Shown: positions 1 to 9,543 of the stretch, piece after piece
Numbering within the stretch: position 1 is the first letter of the stretch
Layout: each line of letters starts with the position of its first letter
DNA from: JADLEX01 sp964586775
Lineage (GTDB): Bacteria; Lernaellota; Lernaellaia; JACKCT01
Direction of reading: 5' to 3'
Length of the DNA: 33,409 nucleotides
Assembly (NCBI GenBank): GCA_964586775.1
Contig: CAZPJD010000004.1
Location: 1-33,409 of the forward strand
Notes under the pieces: generated by a model
The model's database searches: none
Seen by the model: the letters and a program-made list of their open reading frames with translations, nothing else
What the model was told of the DNA's origin: nothing
Program-made: the position numbers and the translations under genes

Positions 1-981
1 GTCGCCGGGCGGCGGCGTCCGCTCAACGTCATGCTCTCGCTCACCGACCGCTGCACCTACCTGTGCAACTACTGCCAGATTCCGCTGCGCAAGAGCCGCG
101 AGATGACGCTCGCCGAGCTGCGCACGCTGTTTGCGCAGATGCGCGAAGCCGGGGTGGCGCGCCTCGGCCTGTGGGGCGGCGAGCCGCTGATCCGCAAGGA
201 CATCGCCGAGATTCTGAAATGCGCCAAAGAGCACGGCTTTTACATCAGCGTCGACACCAACGGGCAGCTCGTCGGCAAACGTCTCGACGCGGTACCGTAC
301 GCGGACCACTTCGTCATCTCGCTCGACGGGCGCGAAGAGGCGCACGACCGCAACCGCGTCGCGGGCGCGCACGCCGGTGCGATCGAGGGCATTCGGCTGC
401 TGGCGGGACGCACACGACTGTGGACGATCACCGTGCTCACGCGTCACAACCTGGACGACATCGACTACGTGCTGGGTCTCGCGCGCACGCACGGCTTTCT
501 CGCCACGTTTCAGGTGCTGCATCACAACGAGGTGCTGGGCTACAACGCGGGCGATCTCGCGCCGGACGACGACGATCTGCGCCGCGCGGTCGCGCGCCTG
601 ATCGACGCGAAGGAGCGCGGCGCGCCCATCGCCAACACCGCGCACTACCTGCGTTACCTGCGCGCGTGGCCCGACTACGCGAAGCCCATGAGCCGCGAGC
701 GCGTCGGCTGGCTGCCGTGCGTGGCCGGCGATCTGTTCGCGAACATCGACACCAACGGCGACCTGTACCCCTGCTCGCTGACCGTGGGGCTGGTGCCGAA
801 AAAGAACGTGCTCGAGGTGGGCTTCGCCGAGGCGTTCCGCGCGACCTCGCGCATGGGCTGCGAGTCGTGCGACGCGTCGTGCTACGTGGAATACAACCAC
901 CTGCACGCGTTGCACCCGGGCGCGATTGCCGATTTCACTGGCGCGGTGGCGCTCAGGAAGACGGCCCCGGCCGCTCCATAA
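1..981 (+). CDS. Radical SAM protein, 5'-truncated by window edge
   Basis: The reading frame is open from base 1 and already carries conserved-looking residues before the first ATG at 31, so the true start is probably upstream of the window. The cluster Cys-x3-Cys-x2-Cys (CTYLCNYC, bases 49-72) is the radical SAM [4Fe-4S]/S-adenosylmethionine motif. It is followed by the GGEPL-type glycine-rich SAM-binding motif near base 176. The C-terminal part has further cysteines (CVAGD..., PCS, GCESCDASC; about bases 718-882), like the SPASM/twitch auxiliary cluster regions of peptide- or cofactor-modifying enzymes. The substrate cannot be told from the sequence and no precursor peptide is visible downstream. 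The 3' end overlaps the convergent GH51 gene by 29 bp. Confidence 0.85.
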   Translation, partial: VAGRRRPLNVMLSLTDRCTYLCNYCQIPLRKSREMTLAELRTLFAQMREAGVARLGLWGGEPLIRKDIAEILKCAKEHGFYISVDTNGQLVGKRLDAVPYADHFVISLDGREEAHDRNRVAGAHAGAIEGIRLLAGRTRLWTITVLTRHNLDDIDYVLGLARTHGFLATFQVLHHNEVLGYNAGDLAPDDDDLRRAVARLIDAKERGAPIANTAHYLRYLRAWPDYAKPMSRERVGWLPCVAGDLFANIDTNGDLYPCSLTVGLVPKKNVLEVGFAEAFRATSRMGCESCDASCYVEYNHLHALHPGAIADFTGAVALRKTAPAAP

Positions 982-2431
982 CACCCGCGAGCCGCGCGAC
1001 GCACGCCGCCGGCAATTCGATCTCGTCGCCGTCCCACGGCCGTTCCTCGGCGCGCACGATTTGGGGATGCGCGAAGTCGTTGCGCGCGTCGGGATGCGGG
1101 GCCGACAAAATCTCGATCGATTTCCAGCGCACTCCCGGCGCGTCGAGGCGCACGCGCACCGGGCCGTGCCATCGCCGCTGCGCCACGATCGCGCCGACCG
1201 CGTCGTCATCCCGAGCCGCCCACGCCTCGACCATCGGGATCGCGCCGGTTGCGGGAATCGCGCCGAGCTTGCGCGTCGAAAATGTCGGGCCGATGTTCTC
1301 TACGCCGAGCCGATCGCCGCGAAGCGCGCGGGCGAACATACGCATGACGTGCCACAGCGGTGTCGTCACCACGCGCGTCGCGTCGGTGCGGATGAGGCCG
1401 AGCACGTTGATCGCCTGCGCGAGATTCGCCATGCCGACGACCTCGGCGTGCTCGACGATCGCGCCGGCCATGCCCGCGAGCGCCACCGCGTCGCGCATGC
1501 GCCACCAGGTTTTGTAGGTTTGCAGAATCCACCACCACAGGTTCCATTCGTCGAGCGCGATGCGCACGCGCCCGGCAAGGCCCGCGTCGCGGATTTGCGC
1601 GGCGACGAAGCGAATCTTGCGCGCGACCTCGACGCCCGCGGCGCACAGGCTCGCGTGGTTGGCCGCGCCGCCGCCGATGGGCCGCGCGAGGTAGAGCGGG
1701 TTGTTCATGCTCGGCAGGTAGATGTGCAGCGCGAGATAGGCCATGCGCTCGCCGACCTCGCCGAGCACGACGGGGTTCCAATCGGGCCACAGGTCACAGG
1801 TGCCGACGGCGACCGGCGTGATGGCGGGGTCGGCCTCGCTCATCGCGGCGTGGAATTCGCGGTAGCGCGCGGCGTAGGTCTTGGCGTCGCAGTGACCGAT
1901 CGACCAGAACCCGTAGGTCTCGTTGCCGATACCCCACACGCGCACGCCCAGCGGATCGGCCGCGCCGTTTTGCGCGCGGCGCGCGGCCTCGGGGCCGTCC
2001 GTCGCGTTGCAGTACGCCACCCAATCCGCCGCCTCGCGCGGCGTGCCGCTGCCGAGGTTGATGTTGATGTAGGGCTCGGCGCCCAGCGCGCGGCACAGCG
2101 CGACGAACTCGTGCGTGCCGAAGTGATTGGGATCGCGCGGCCCCAGCAGCGGGCCGTAGCGCCCCCAGTATTTGTTCGGGCGCACGGGGCGATTCGGGCC
2201 CACGCCGTCGCCCCAATGGTAGCCGTCGGCAAAAAGCCCGCCCGGCCAACGCAGGATCGGCACGCCCATCTCGCGCATAACGGCAACGATCTCGTCCCGC
2301 GGCCTGCCCCGCGGATCGAGCAGCCCGCCGCGATATAGGCACGCGCCGAGGTTTTCGAGGAAATGGCCGAAGATCCACGGCGAGATCGCGGGGCCGGGCG
2401 TGGACGAATCGATGCGGAGGGTGGTGAGCAT
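953..2431 (-). CDS. GH51 alpha-L-arabinofuranosidase
   Basis: The 492-residue protein matches family GH51, retaining enzymes that remove terminal alpha-L-arabinofuranosyl residues from arabinan, arabinoxylan or arabino-oligosaccharides. The family acid/base glutamate sits in WGIGNE (E171) and the nucleophile in ALDEWN (E295). LRWPGG near residue 60 and the C-terminal beta-sandwich are also as expected, and the length is normal. There is no signal peptide, so it is probably cytoplasmic and acts on imported oligosaccharides. ATG at 2431 is preceded by GGAG seven bases upstream. It follows rsgA by 61 bp on the same strand and could be read through from it. No other carbohydrate-utilisation genes lie nearby, so the physiological substrate is unknown. 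Confidence 0.88.
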   Translation of the reverse strand: MLTTLRIDSSTPGPAISPWIFGHFLENLGACLYRGGLLDPRGRPRDEIVAVMREMGVPILRWPGGLFADGYHWGDGVGPNRPVRPNKYWGRYGPLLGPRDPNHFGTHEFVALCRALGAEPYININLGSGTPREAADWVAYCNATDGPEAARRAQNGAADPLGVRVWGIGNETYGFWSIGHCDAKTYAARYREFHAAMSEADPAITPVAVGTCDLWPDWNPVVLGEVGERMAYLALHIYLPSMNNPLYLARPIGGGAANHASLCAAGVEVARKIRFVAAQIRDAGLAGRVRIALDEWNLWWWILQTYKTWWRMRDAVALAGMAGAIVEHAEVVGMANLAQAINVLGLIRTDATRVVTTPLWHVMRMFARALRGDRLGVENIGPTFSTRKLGAIPATGAIPMVEAWAARDDDAVGAIVAQRRWHGPVRVRLDAPGVRWKSIEILSAPHPDARNDFAHPQIVRAEERPWDGDEIELPAACVARLAGVMERPGPSS

Positions 2432-2492
2432 GAAGCGCTCCGGTGCGCGGCCATGATACGACGGGGCTGTTGCTGGTCAATGCGCGAAACGC

Positions 2493-3449
2493 TCAGACCT
2501 GCAGCGACTCGACGATGCGGCGATACGACGCGTAGCGATCCGGCGCGAGACGACCGTCGTTGACCGCGCGCACGACGGCGCAGTTCGGCTCGCCCGCGTG
2601 CAGGCAATCGCGGTAGCGGCATTCGGCGGCGATCGCCGCGATGTCGGCGAAGGCGCGCACGACGTGCGTGGGCTCGACGCCGATCAAACTGAACTGACGC
2701 ACCCCCGGTGTGTCGATCACGAACCCGTCGCCGAAGGGATACGCGCGCGCGGTGGTGGTGGTCTGGCGGCCGCGCCCGGTGGTGGGGTGCAATTCGCCAA
2801 CGGCGATGTCGGTGCCGGGCACGAGCCGCGCGAGGATCGACGACTTGCCGACGCCCGAGTGGCCCGAGAGCACGCTCGTGCCCGTGCGCATCGCGTCGGC
2901 CAGCTCGTTGAGGCCGTCGCCGTTCGTCGCGGAGACGCACACGACGCGCACGTCGAATTCCTCGTGCCGTCGCGCGAGGTCGACCATGCCGGGCTCGGCC
3001 CGGTCAATCTTGTTGAGCGCGAGCACGAGCGGCAGGCCCATCACCGCGGCGAAGACCTGATAGCGGTCGGTGAAGCCGTCGCGATAGGGCGGGTCCGCGG
3101 CGGACTGCACGAGCACGACGCGGTCGATGTTGGCGGCGAGGATCTGAGAACGGGCTCGATCGGCGCGCGCGAGCACCGCGCCGCGCGGCTCGATCGCGCG
3201 TACGCACACGTCGTCGCAGTGGACGATATCGCCGGCGACGGCGGACAGATGGCGGGGGATGGGTAGGCGGATGGGAGCGTCGTCACCGAAGCGCACGAGG
3301 CACGCAATGCCGTAGTTCGCGAGCACGCGGCCGGTTCGGATCGGTTCGGATTCCGTGGGCTCGGCGCGGTGGCGCTTGCCGGCGCGGACTCCGCGCCCGT
3401 CGAGGCGGCGGGCGAAGTCGTCAACGGGTTTTCGCGAACGCGGCGCCAA
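2493..3449 (-). CDS. rsgA: Ribosome small-subunit-dependent GTPase RsgA
   Basis: This is a circularly permuted GTPase that checks and matures the 30S ribosomal subunit. The motif order is diagnostic: G4 NKID (146-149) precedes the P-loop GHSGVGKS (196-203) and G3 DTPG (246-249). The N-terminal OB fold spans about residues 38-90. The C-terminal zinc knuckle has C277, C282, H284 and C290. Length (318) is typical. The start is taken as TTG at 3449, directly after the stop of the upstream gene, with GGAG four bases before; no ATG is available in a sensible place. The abutting arrangement suggests translational coupling with the nucleotidase-like lipoprotein gene. Confidence 0.95.
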   Translation of the reverse strand: MAPRSRKPVDDFARRLDGRGVRAGKRHRAEPTESEPIRTGRVLANYGIACLVRFGDDAPIRLPIPRHLSAVAGDIVHCDDVCVRAIEPRGAVLARADRARSQILAANIDRVVLVQSAADPPYRDGFTDRYQVFAAVMGLPLVLALNKIDRAEPGMVDLARRHEEFDVRVVCVSATNGDGLNELADAMRTGTSVLSGHSGVGKSSILARLVPGTDIAVGELHPTTGRGRQTTTTARAYPFGDGFVIDTPGVRQFSLIGVEPTHVVRAFADIAAIAAECRYRDCLHAGEPNCAVVRAVNDGRLAPDRYASYRRIVESLQV

Positions 3450-4622
3450 TCACTCCGACCCGATCCCGGTGAGACCGTAGGTGTCGGCGAACTTCGTCAT
3501 CCAGCCGTTGACCTGCATGTCGCCGTCCATGTCCTGCCCGAGGTTCACCGTCGAAAACTCGAAGTACGACGTGTCGCCCTCGACGCGGGCCAGCTTCTTT
3601 TTCTGCTCGTCGATCTTCTCGACGAAGGTGCGATAGCGGTTCAGCGTGGCGGGGCTTTGCGCAAACGCCTCTTCGACCGGCTTGCCCTTGGCTTCGTCCT
3701 CGATCTTCTTCTTCTCGCTCTCGAAAAAGTCGATCCGCCGAACGATGGCGTCGCGCTCGGAACGATTCACGAACTTGAACTCGCCTTTTTTCGGCACGAT
3801 GCGCAGCACGCCGACCTCGCGCCCGCGCGCGGGGACCTGCAGCACCGGCACGCCGTCCATATCCTGCACGTCCTGGCTGAAGATGCCGCTGTGATTGCCC
3901 GCGAGCACGAACGCGACGCCCTTCACCTTGTCGGCGAATTTGCGTGTCTCGTCCTTGTTCAGGTGCGCCAGCGCGACGACAAAGTCGGCCTTGCCCTTCA
4001 GCTCGGCGACCGCCGCGACGGCGGCCTCGATCGGGTCGCGCACCTCGTAGCCCTGCGTGTTCACCTTGATGCCGCGATAAGAGAGGTCGCGCGACACGAC
4101 GCCGAAGAGCCCGACGCGGTATCCGCCCGCCGGCACCACGATCGTCGTGGGTCCGATCGGCTTGCCGGTCTTTTGGTCGATCAGATTCGCGGCGAGCCAC
4201 GGATACTTCGAGCGCTCGACCTGCTTGCCGAACTCCTCGCCGCCGAGCGCAAACTCCAGCGCTCCCGGGGTGCTTCCCGTGATCTTCATGTGGTTCATCA
4301 CGTCGATGAACAGATTGGCGCGCGAGCGCTCCTGCGAGATTTCGGCGGGGCCGTAGCTCGGGTGCTCGTGGAACTGGTTGCCCACGTCGACGATGATGAG
4401 GTCCGACGCCTTCTCTCGCAGCGTCTGCGCGTAGTGCGCGCGCTTGGCGAGGCCGCCCGACGGGTTCGCCTTGCAGCCGCACGGGGCGTATTCGCCGCGC
4501 ACGTCGCCGCTGATCATGATCGTCACCGCGCCGCCCTCCTGCGCGTTCGACGGTCCGCACGACGCGACGAGCGCCAACGCGACGCACCCGACCAGCAGCG
4601 ACGCGACGGAATTTCGTCTCAT
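3450..4622 (-). CDS. 5'-nucleotidase/UshA-like metallophosphatase-fold lipoprotein
   Basis: A 390-residue exported protein with a lipobox (LVASC, acylated Cys22). The fold signature is GDVRGEYAPCGC (39-50) then GGLAKRA, followed by DVGNQF, ALAHLNKDE and LAGNHSG, which track the calcineurin-like N-terminal domain of bacterial 5'-nucleotidases. The usual metal ligands are only partly present: Asp-x-His reads Asp-Val-Arg, and Gly-Asn-His-Glu reads Gly-Ala-Leu-Glu. Activity may therefore be altered or lost. The nucleotide-binding C-terminal domain of UshA is absent; instead there is a charged, probably coiled-coil region near 290-350. It starts within the stop of the upstream TPR/PgaB-like gene (ATGA overlap), so the two are co-translated. 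Confidence 0.7.
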   Translation of the reverse strand: MRRNSVASLLVGCVALALVASCGPSNAQEGGAVTIMISGDVRGEYAPCGCKANPSGGLAKRAHYAQTLREKASDLIIVDVGNQFHEHPSYGPAEISQERSRANLFIDVMNHMKITGSTPGALEFALGGEEFGKQVERSKYPWLAANLIDQKTGKPIGPTTIVVPAGGYRVGLFGVVSRDLSYRGIKVNTQGYEVRDPIEAAVAAVAELKGKADFVVALAHLNKDETRKFADKVKGVAFVLAGNHSGIFSQDVQDMDGVPVLQVPARGREVGVLRIVPKKGEFKFVNRSERDAIVRRIDFFESEKKKIEDEAKGKPVEEAFAQSPATLNRYRTFVEKIDEQKKKLARVEGDTSYFEFSTVNLGQDMDGDMQVNGWMTKFADTYGLTGIGSE

Positions 4623-6160
4623 TTTCCCTTCTCCCGGCCTGCCGCGAGGCCATTTTGAAGCCGCTCATGATAGGGAAAGTCGAGACGCGTTGGCAACAAC
4701 GCGAAGCCCACCGGCATGCGCGCGCACGCGTTCGCCATGGCCGTTTCGATCTCCCACGCGGGAAAGAACGTCTTGGTCGCCGAATCGACGACCGGCAGAA
4801 CAAAGATCCACTTCTTGCCGTCGGCGTTGATCTTCTGCGCCTCGACGCCGAGTCGTTCGAGCGCCTTCGGTCGATCGGCCGCGAGCAACCCTTGTGCGGC
4901 GGCCAGTTCGCGCCACGGCGCGCGCACGACGAAACCGTCGACCCCCGTGGCCGCGAGAAGCATCGCGTCCTGCGAACGGCGCGCCAGGGCATCGGCGGGT
5001 GAAAGCAGCGCCAGCGCGTCGAGTTCGACAAAGACCGGCAGCCCCGGCCGCGCGGCCTTGATCGCCTCGGCGAGGCGGCGCACCACCGCCGCCGCGCGCG
5101 CGGCCTTGACCTCGGCGAAGCGCGCGTAGGGCTCCGTGAGTTCGACCTCGATCGCCCCGTCCGCCCGTGCGGCAAGCGCACCGAAGAACTCGCGCGGCTC
5201 GTAGGTGAGCTGCGTGGCCGTGGTGAACGCGGCGAGCGCCGCCGCGCTCAGGCTCTCGGTTTCGCGCGAGGCGAGGTCCGTGAGGATCACGCCGTCCACC
5301 GACGACGCCGCGAGATCGGCGGCGAGCGACGCGAGCGCGTCCACGGCCTCGTCGTGGAAAAGATCGAGACGCGATCCCGCGCGCAGATCCTTGGCCTCGG
5401 CGTCCCATGCGCGATCGGCCCACTCGGGCTTCGAGGCCGTCCACCACGGCGCGATGCCGACCGGCAGCGTCGCCAGCAGACGCAGCCGCGCCGAACGCGC
5501 CGCGACCCCCACGCTCGAAATCACGTCGGCCACCTGCGGGGCGTGCGTCGTGCGAAAGTATGCGCCGTCGCGCACCACCGGCTGCCCGGCCAGTGCATGG
5601 AGCCCCGCGCCGGGCCGCGTCGTCCCCGCGACGATCATCGTGTTCAGCCCGGCCGACGCGAGCTGCGTCGCCGCGCGCTTCGCGGCGTCGTCCGTGGCGA
5701 AGGGCAGCTCGTCGGACCACGCAGCGAGATGACGGATGGGATCGATGCGCATCTCCGGGCGCGCCGCGGTGAGGACGTGACCAACCTTGGTCGTGCATTC
5801 GGCGAGGCGCGCCTTGGCGTCGCGCGCGTTCGTGCCGAGAGGGAAGCGTTGCAGGTACAGCGCGTGCCATGCGCCGCCGCGCTCGCAGTCGCCTTCGAGT
5901 CGCCATGACTCGGCCGTTTTGTAGATCGCGTCGCGGGCGAAGGGCGATTCAGGGAAATTTGCGACGATGCGCCCGAACCGGTCGCGCGCCTCGTCGTACG
6001 CCTTGGCGTAAAACGCGCGCACGCCCGCCTGGTAGAGCGCCGCGGGGTCTTCGGCGGGCGCGGGCGGCAAGGCAGGCGGCGGGGTGTCCTGCGCGGCAAG
6101 CGGTGCGGCAAGCGGTGCGGCAAGCGCGATCAGAATGGCGCATATCGTCAGGCGACGCAT
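4619..6160 (-). CDS. Exported TPR + PgaB-like glycoside-hydrolase-fold protein
   Basis: Start chosen at the ATG at 6160, which puts a signal peptide (about residues 1-24) at the N-terminus; an upstream in-frame ATG at 6196 would bury it. Residues about 37-125 look like tetratricopeptide/BamD-type helices (YQAGVRAFYAKAYDEARDRF, AIYKTAESW). Residues about 137-500 resemble the C-terminal hydrolase-like domain of PgaB. The likeness is an N-terminal strand with GLNTMIVAG, then GAYF, then an LLATLPVGIAPWW strand, and a DLFHDEAV...SSVDGVILTDLAS block. In PgaB that domain binds or cleaves poly-beta-1,6-N-acetylglucosamine. The similarity is judged by eye only, and no pga genes are present. Length is 513 residues. 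It lies 52 bp after livF and overlaps the next gene by 4 bp. Confidence 0.55.
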   Translation of the reverse strand: MRRLTICAILIALAAPLAAPLAAQDTPPPALPPAPAEDPAALYQAGVRAFYAKAYDEARDRFGRIVANFPESPFARDAIYKTAESWRLEGDCERGGAWHALYLQRFPLGTNARDAKARLAECTTKVGHVLTAARPEMRIDPIRHLAAWSDELPFATDDAAKRAATQLASAGLNTMIVAGTTRPGAGLHALAGQPVVRDGAYFRTTHAPQVADVISSVGVAARSARLRLLATLPVGIAPWWTASKPEWADRAWDAEAKDLRAGSRLDLFHDEAVDALASLAADLAASSVDGVILTDLASRETESLSAAALAAFTTATQLTYEPREFFGALAARADGAIEVELTEPYARFAEVKAARAAAVVRRLAEAIKAARPGLPVFVELDALALLSPADALARRSQDAMLLAATGVDGFVVRAPWRELAAAQGLLAADRPKALERLGVEAQKINADGKKWIFVLPVVDSATKTFFPAWEIETAMANACARMPVGFALLPTRLDFPYHERLQNGLAAGREKGK

Positions 6161-6212
6161 GAGCTCGATGATTCCACGAAAGTCGCGATTCGCCAACGCG
6201 CCCGCAAGCCGA

Positions 6213-6916
<704 letters not shown>

Positions 6917-6917
<1 letters not shown>

Positions 6918-8437
6918 CACGATGCCCCCGCGGGCGCGGCGGCGGCCGGGCCCTCGCCCAGATACGCCTCGATCACGCGCGGATCGCGCCGCATCTCGTC
7001 CGGCGTGCCCTCGGCGATCTTCTCGCCGTATTGCAGCACGGTGACGCGGTCGCTGATGCCCATCACGAGGCGCATGTCGTGCTCGATGAGAAGCACGGTG
7101 ACGCCGCGATCGCGGATGCGCCGGATGAGCTGCATGAGGTCGGACTTTTCCGACGGGTTCATGCCGGCGGCGGGCTCGTCGAGCAGGATGAGCCTTGGCC
7201 CCGTCGCGAGCGCGCGGGCGATTTCGAGTCGACGCTGCTCGCCGTAGGCGAGGTTCGACGCGAGCTCGTCGGCGCGGGCATCGAGCCCCACAAAACGCAG
7301 TTCCTCCATCGCGCGCGCGGCGGTGACGACCTCGGCGGCGCGCTCGCGCAAACTGAACGCGCCGATGCGCACCAGCAGCGCAAGCCACGCGACGTAACCG
7401 AGCCCGAACATCGCCAGCAGCGTGGCGCCGACCAGGTCGGACGCCTCGGGCATGCGCCGATACGCACCGAGCAGCACGAGCAGCGCCAGCGGCACCGCGG
7501 CGAGCATCGCGCCCGACGGTGTGCGCGCCATCGGTCCGCTGGTCCCCGCTTTTCCAACGGCCTCGGGTACGGCCACCATGACGTTTTCCAGGACGCTCAT
7601 GCCCTTGAAGAGGCGAATGTTCTGGAAGGTCCGCGCGATGCGCTGCCGCGCGATCCAGCTCGTGGCGCGGCGCGTCTGCCGAAAAACGGTGGCCGCGCCG
7701 AGAACGCCGATCACCGCACCGATCGCGAAGATCAAGGTGCGCGTCCAACGCACGCGGTCCGACTCGCGCAGTTCGGATTCGATTCTCTGCGCGCGCTCGA
7801 TGGCCGTCGAGATGTCGGGCCCGAGCACGACGCGGGCATAGCGCTCGGGCGCGAAGATCACGAAGTTCGTTCCGTCCGATTCGATGCGCCGGTCGAGAAA
7901 GTCGCGGCCGCGAAATTCCTCGATCACGTCGCGTTCGCGGATGGCCTCATCAAGGGTTTCGAGGGGACCGACGACCGGCTGTCCGTCGTGGGAGATCACG
8001 AACACGCGCTTCGGACCGCGCTCCTCCACGCCGAACTTCGCGGCGATGTGCGCTACGGCGTCGCGGGTCGCGTCGGCGATGGAGAAGTCGCCCTTGGGGT
8101 CGCGGAAGTTCTGCTTCACGGCCACGGTCCACAGGCGGTCCACGTCGGACGCAAACACGAGCACGAACGTGCCGCACGCGAGGCCGATGGCGATCCACAG
8201 CAGGGCCACGCGCCACATGAAGGGGCGGGCGAGGCGGGCGTTTTCGAAGTGGATCTGGCCCTCGGCGGGCTCGACCATGCCGGTGAGCGCGTTGAAGACG
8301 GTGGTCTTGCCCGCGCCGTTGGGGCCGATCACGGCGGCGATGCTGCCCGCCGCGACGCGCAGGTCGAGTCGGCGCACGGCGTAGAGGCCGCCGAAGCGCA
8401 CCGTGAGCGAGCGGATGTCGAGGATCGCGAAACTCAC
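6917..8437 (-). CDS. livG: LivG-type ATPase with two membrane-spanning insertions
   Basis: The 506-residue product is about twice the usual LivG length (about 255). Start is GTG at 8437, overlapping the livM stop (GTGA). ATPase motifs are intact: Walker A GPNGAGKT (38-45), Q-loop RTFQNIRLF (Q272), signature LAYGEQRRLEIARAL (396-410), Walker B LILLDEP (416-422), switch His453. Residues about 73-258 are inserted between the strand after Walker A and the Q-loop: helix 74-97, a soluble part 98-232, helix 233-252, then an Arg-rich stretch. Residues about 290-365 are a second insertion with hydrophobic segments 309-325 and 335-357. Each insertion has an even number of helices, so all ATPase pieces can stay in the cytoplasm. 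Arg flanks at 70-76 and 253-266 fit the positive-inside rule. The soluble part ends like Cache-type sensors (VVLGPDISTAIERA). The insertions are in frame, with no stop or frameshift. Confidence 0.9.
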
Positions 8438-9516
8438 GCGCCCGGCTCCTCGGCCGCGCCGCCGCGCAACTCGGAACGTACGCGCCGCGAGGGCCACAGG
8501 CCCTCGGGCCGAAAGCGCATGACGAGCACGAGCGCAAGGCCGAAGATGATCCATCGCCAGTTGGTGAAGGTCAAAAAGACGTTCGGCGAACCGCCGTCGC
8601 CGCCGCGCTGCAACAGGCGCGTCAGGTAGGGCGACACGACGTTGTCGAAGCCGAGCAGCACGAACGCGCCGATCACCACGCCGCGCAGGCTTCCGAGCCC
8701 GCCGATGATGAGGCAGCACAGCACCATCACCGAATAGTTGAAGTCGTAGGTGCCCGGCTCGGCGGTGGTGGTGAGCGTCGAGGCGTACAGCGCGCCCGCG
8801 AGCCCGGCCACCGCCGCGCCCGCCGCGAAGGCGAAGAGTTTGATGCGCGTGGGGTCGAGTCCGGTCGCGGCGGCGGCGAGGGCGTCCTCGCGCAGAGCCA
8901 CCAGCGCGCGACCGGCGCGCGATTTTTCGAGCCGCGTAAACACGATGAACAACCCGACCAGCAGCGCGAGCGCCACGTAGTACATCACGAGGTCGTCGCG
9001 CCCACCGCCGGGCGTCGGTGCGATCGACGCGGGTAGCCACGGGCGCGGCACGGGGTTCAGTCCGCGCGGGCCGTCGGTGATGCTCTCCAGGTTCAGGATC
9101 ACGACGCGCACGACCTCGCCGAACCCGAGCGTGACGATGGCAAGGTAGTCGCCGCGCAGCCGCACGGTGGGCGCGCCGAGCGCGAGCCCCGCGAACCCCG
9201 CCACGACGGGTGCGCCGACCAGCGCGCCCCAAAAGCCCATCTGAAAGGGGTATTTTTCGACCGTGAGCACGCCGGTCGAGAACGCGCCGATGGCGAAAAA
9301 CGCGGCAATGCCCAGTTGCAGCAAGCCCGCGTAGCCGACCTGCACGTTCAGCGCGAGGCCGAGGATCGCGAAGATGTAGATGTTGATGAGCTGGCGCGCG
9401 ATGCGCGGCGATTCGCCGACGAGGGCCTCGAGCGCCCAGTCGATGACGGGCACGAATGGATAGACGATCAATATCGCGAGGGCGACGGTTTCGAAGCGGA
9501 GCCGCGGACGCGCCAT
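8434..9516 (-). CDS. livM: LivM-type ABC transporter permease
   Basis: Inner-membrane permease of the HAAT family, 360 residues, with about eight to ten hydrophobic segments. Family blocks seen: LNIYIFAILGLALNVQVGYAG (written here with one local substitution, residues 45-65), LRGDYLAIVTLGFGEVVR, and IIGGLGSLRGVVIGAF. The ATG at 9516 is preferred to a TTG three bases earlier; the Shine-Dalgarno is weak, as is common inside an operon. It lies 27 bp after the livKH fusion and overlaps livG by 4 bp. It pairs with the LivH domain of the upstream fusion to form the membrane channel. Confidence 0.93.
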   Translation of the reverse strand: MARPRLRFETVALAILIVYPFVPVIDWALEALVGESPRIARQLINIYIFAILGLALNVQVGYAGLLQLGIAAFFAIGAFSTGVLTVEKYPFQMGFWGALVGAPVVAGFAGLALGAPTVRLRGDYLAIVTLGFGEVVRVVILNLESITDGPRGLNPVPRPWLPASIAPTPGGGRDDLVMYYVALALLVGLFIVFTRLEKSRAGRALVALREDALAAAATGLDPTRIKLFAFAAGAAVAGLAGALYASTLTTTAEPGTYDFNYSVMVLCCLIIGGLGSLRGVVIGAFVLLGFDNVVSPYLTRLLQRGGDGGSPNVFLTFTNWRWIIFGLALVLVMRFRPEGLWPSRRVRSELRGGAAEEPGA

Positions 9517-9543
9517 CAACAGTACCCGAGGATTGGAGCGACC

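Noticed and set aside
1..981. RiPP-modifying system around the radical SAM gene
   Set aside because: No precursor peptide, transporter or partner enzyme is visible downstream, and the upstream side is outside the window.
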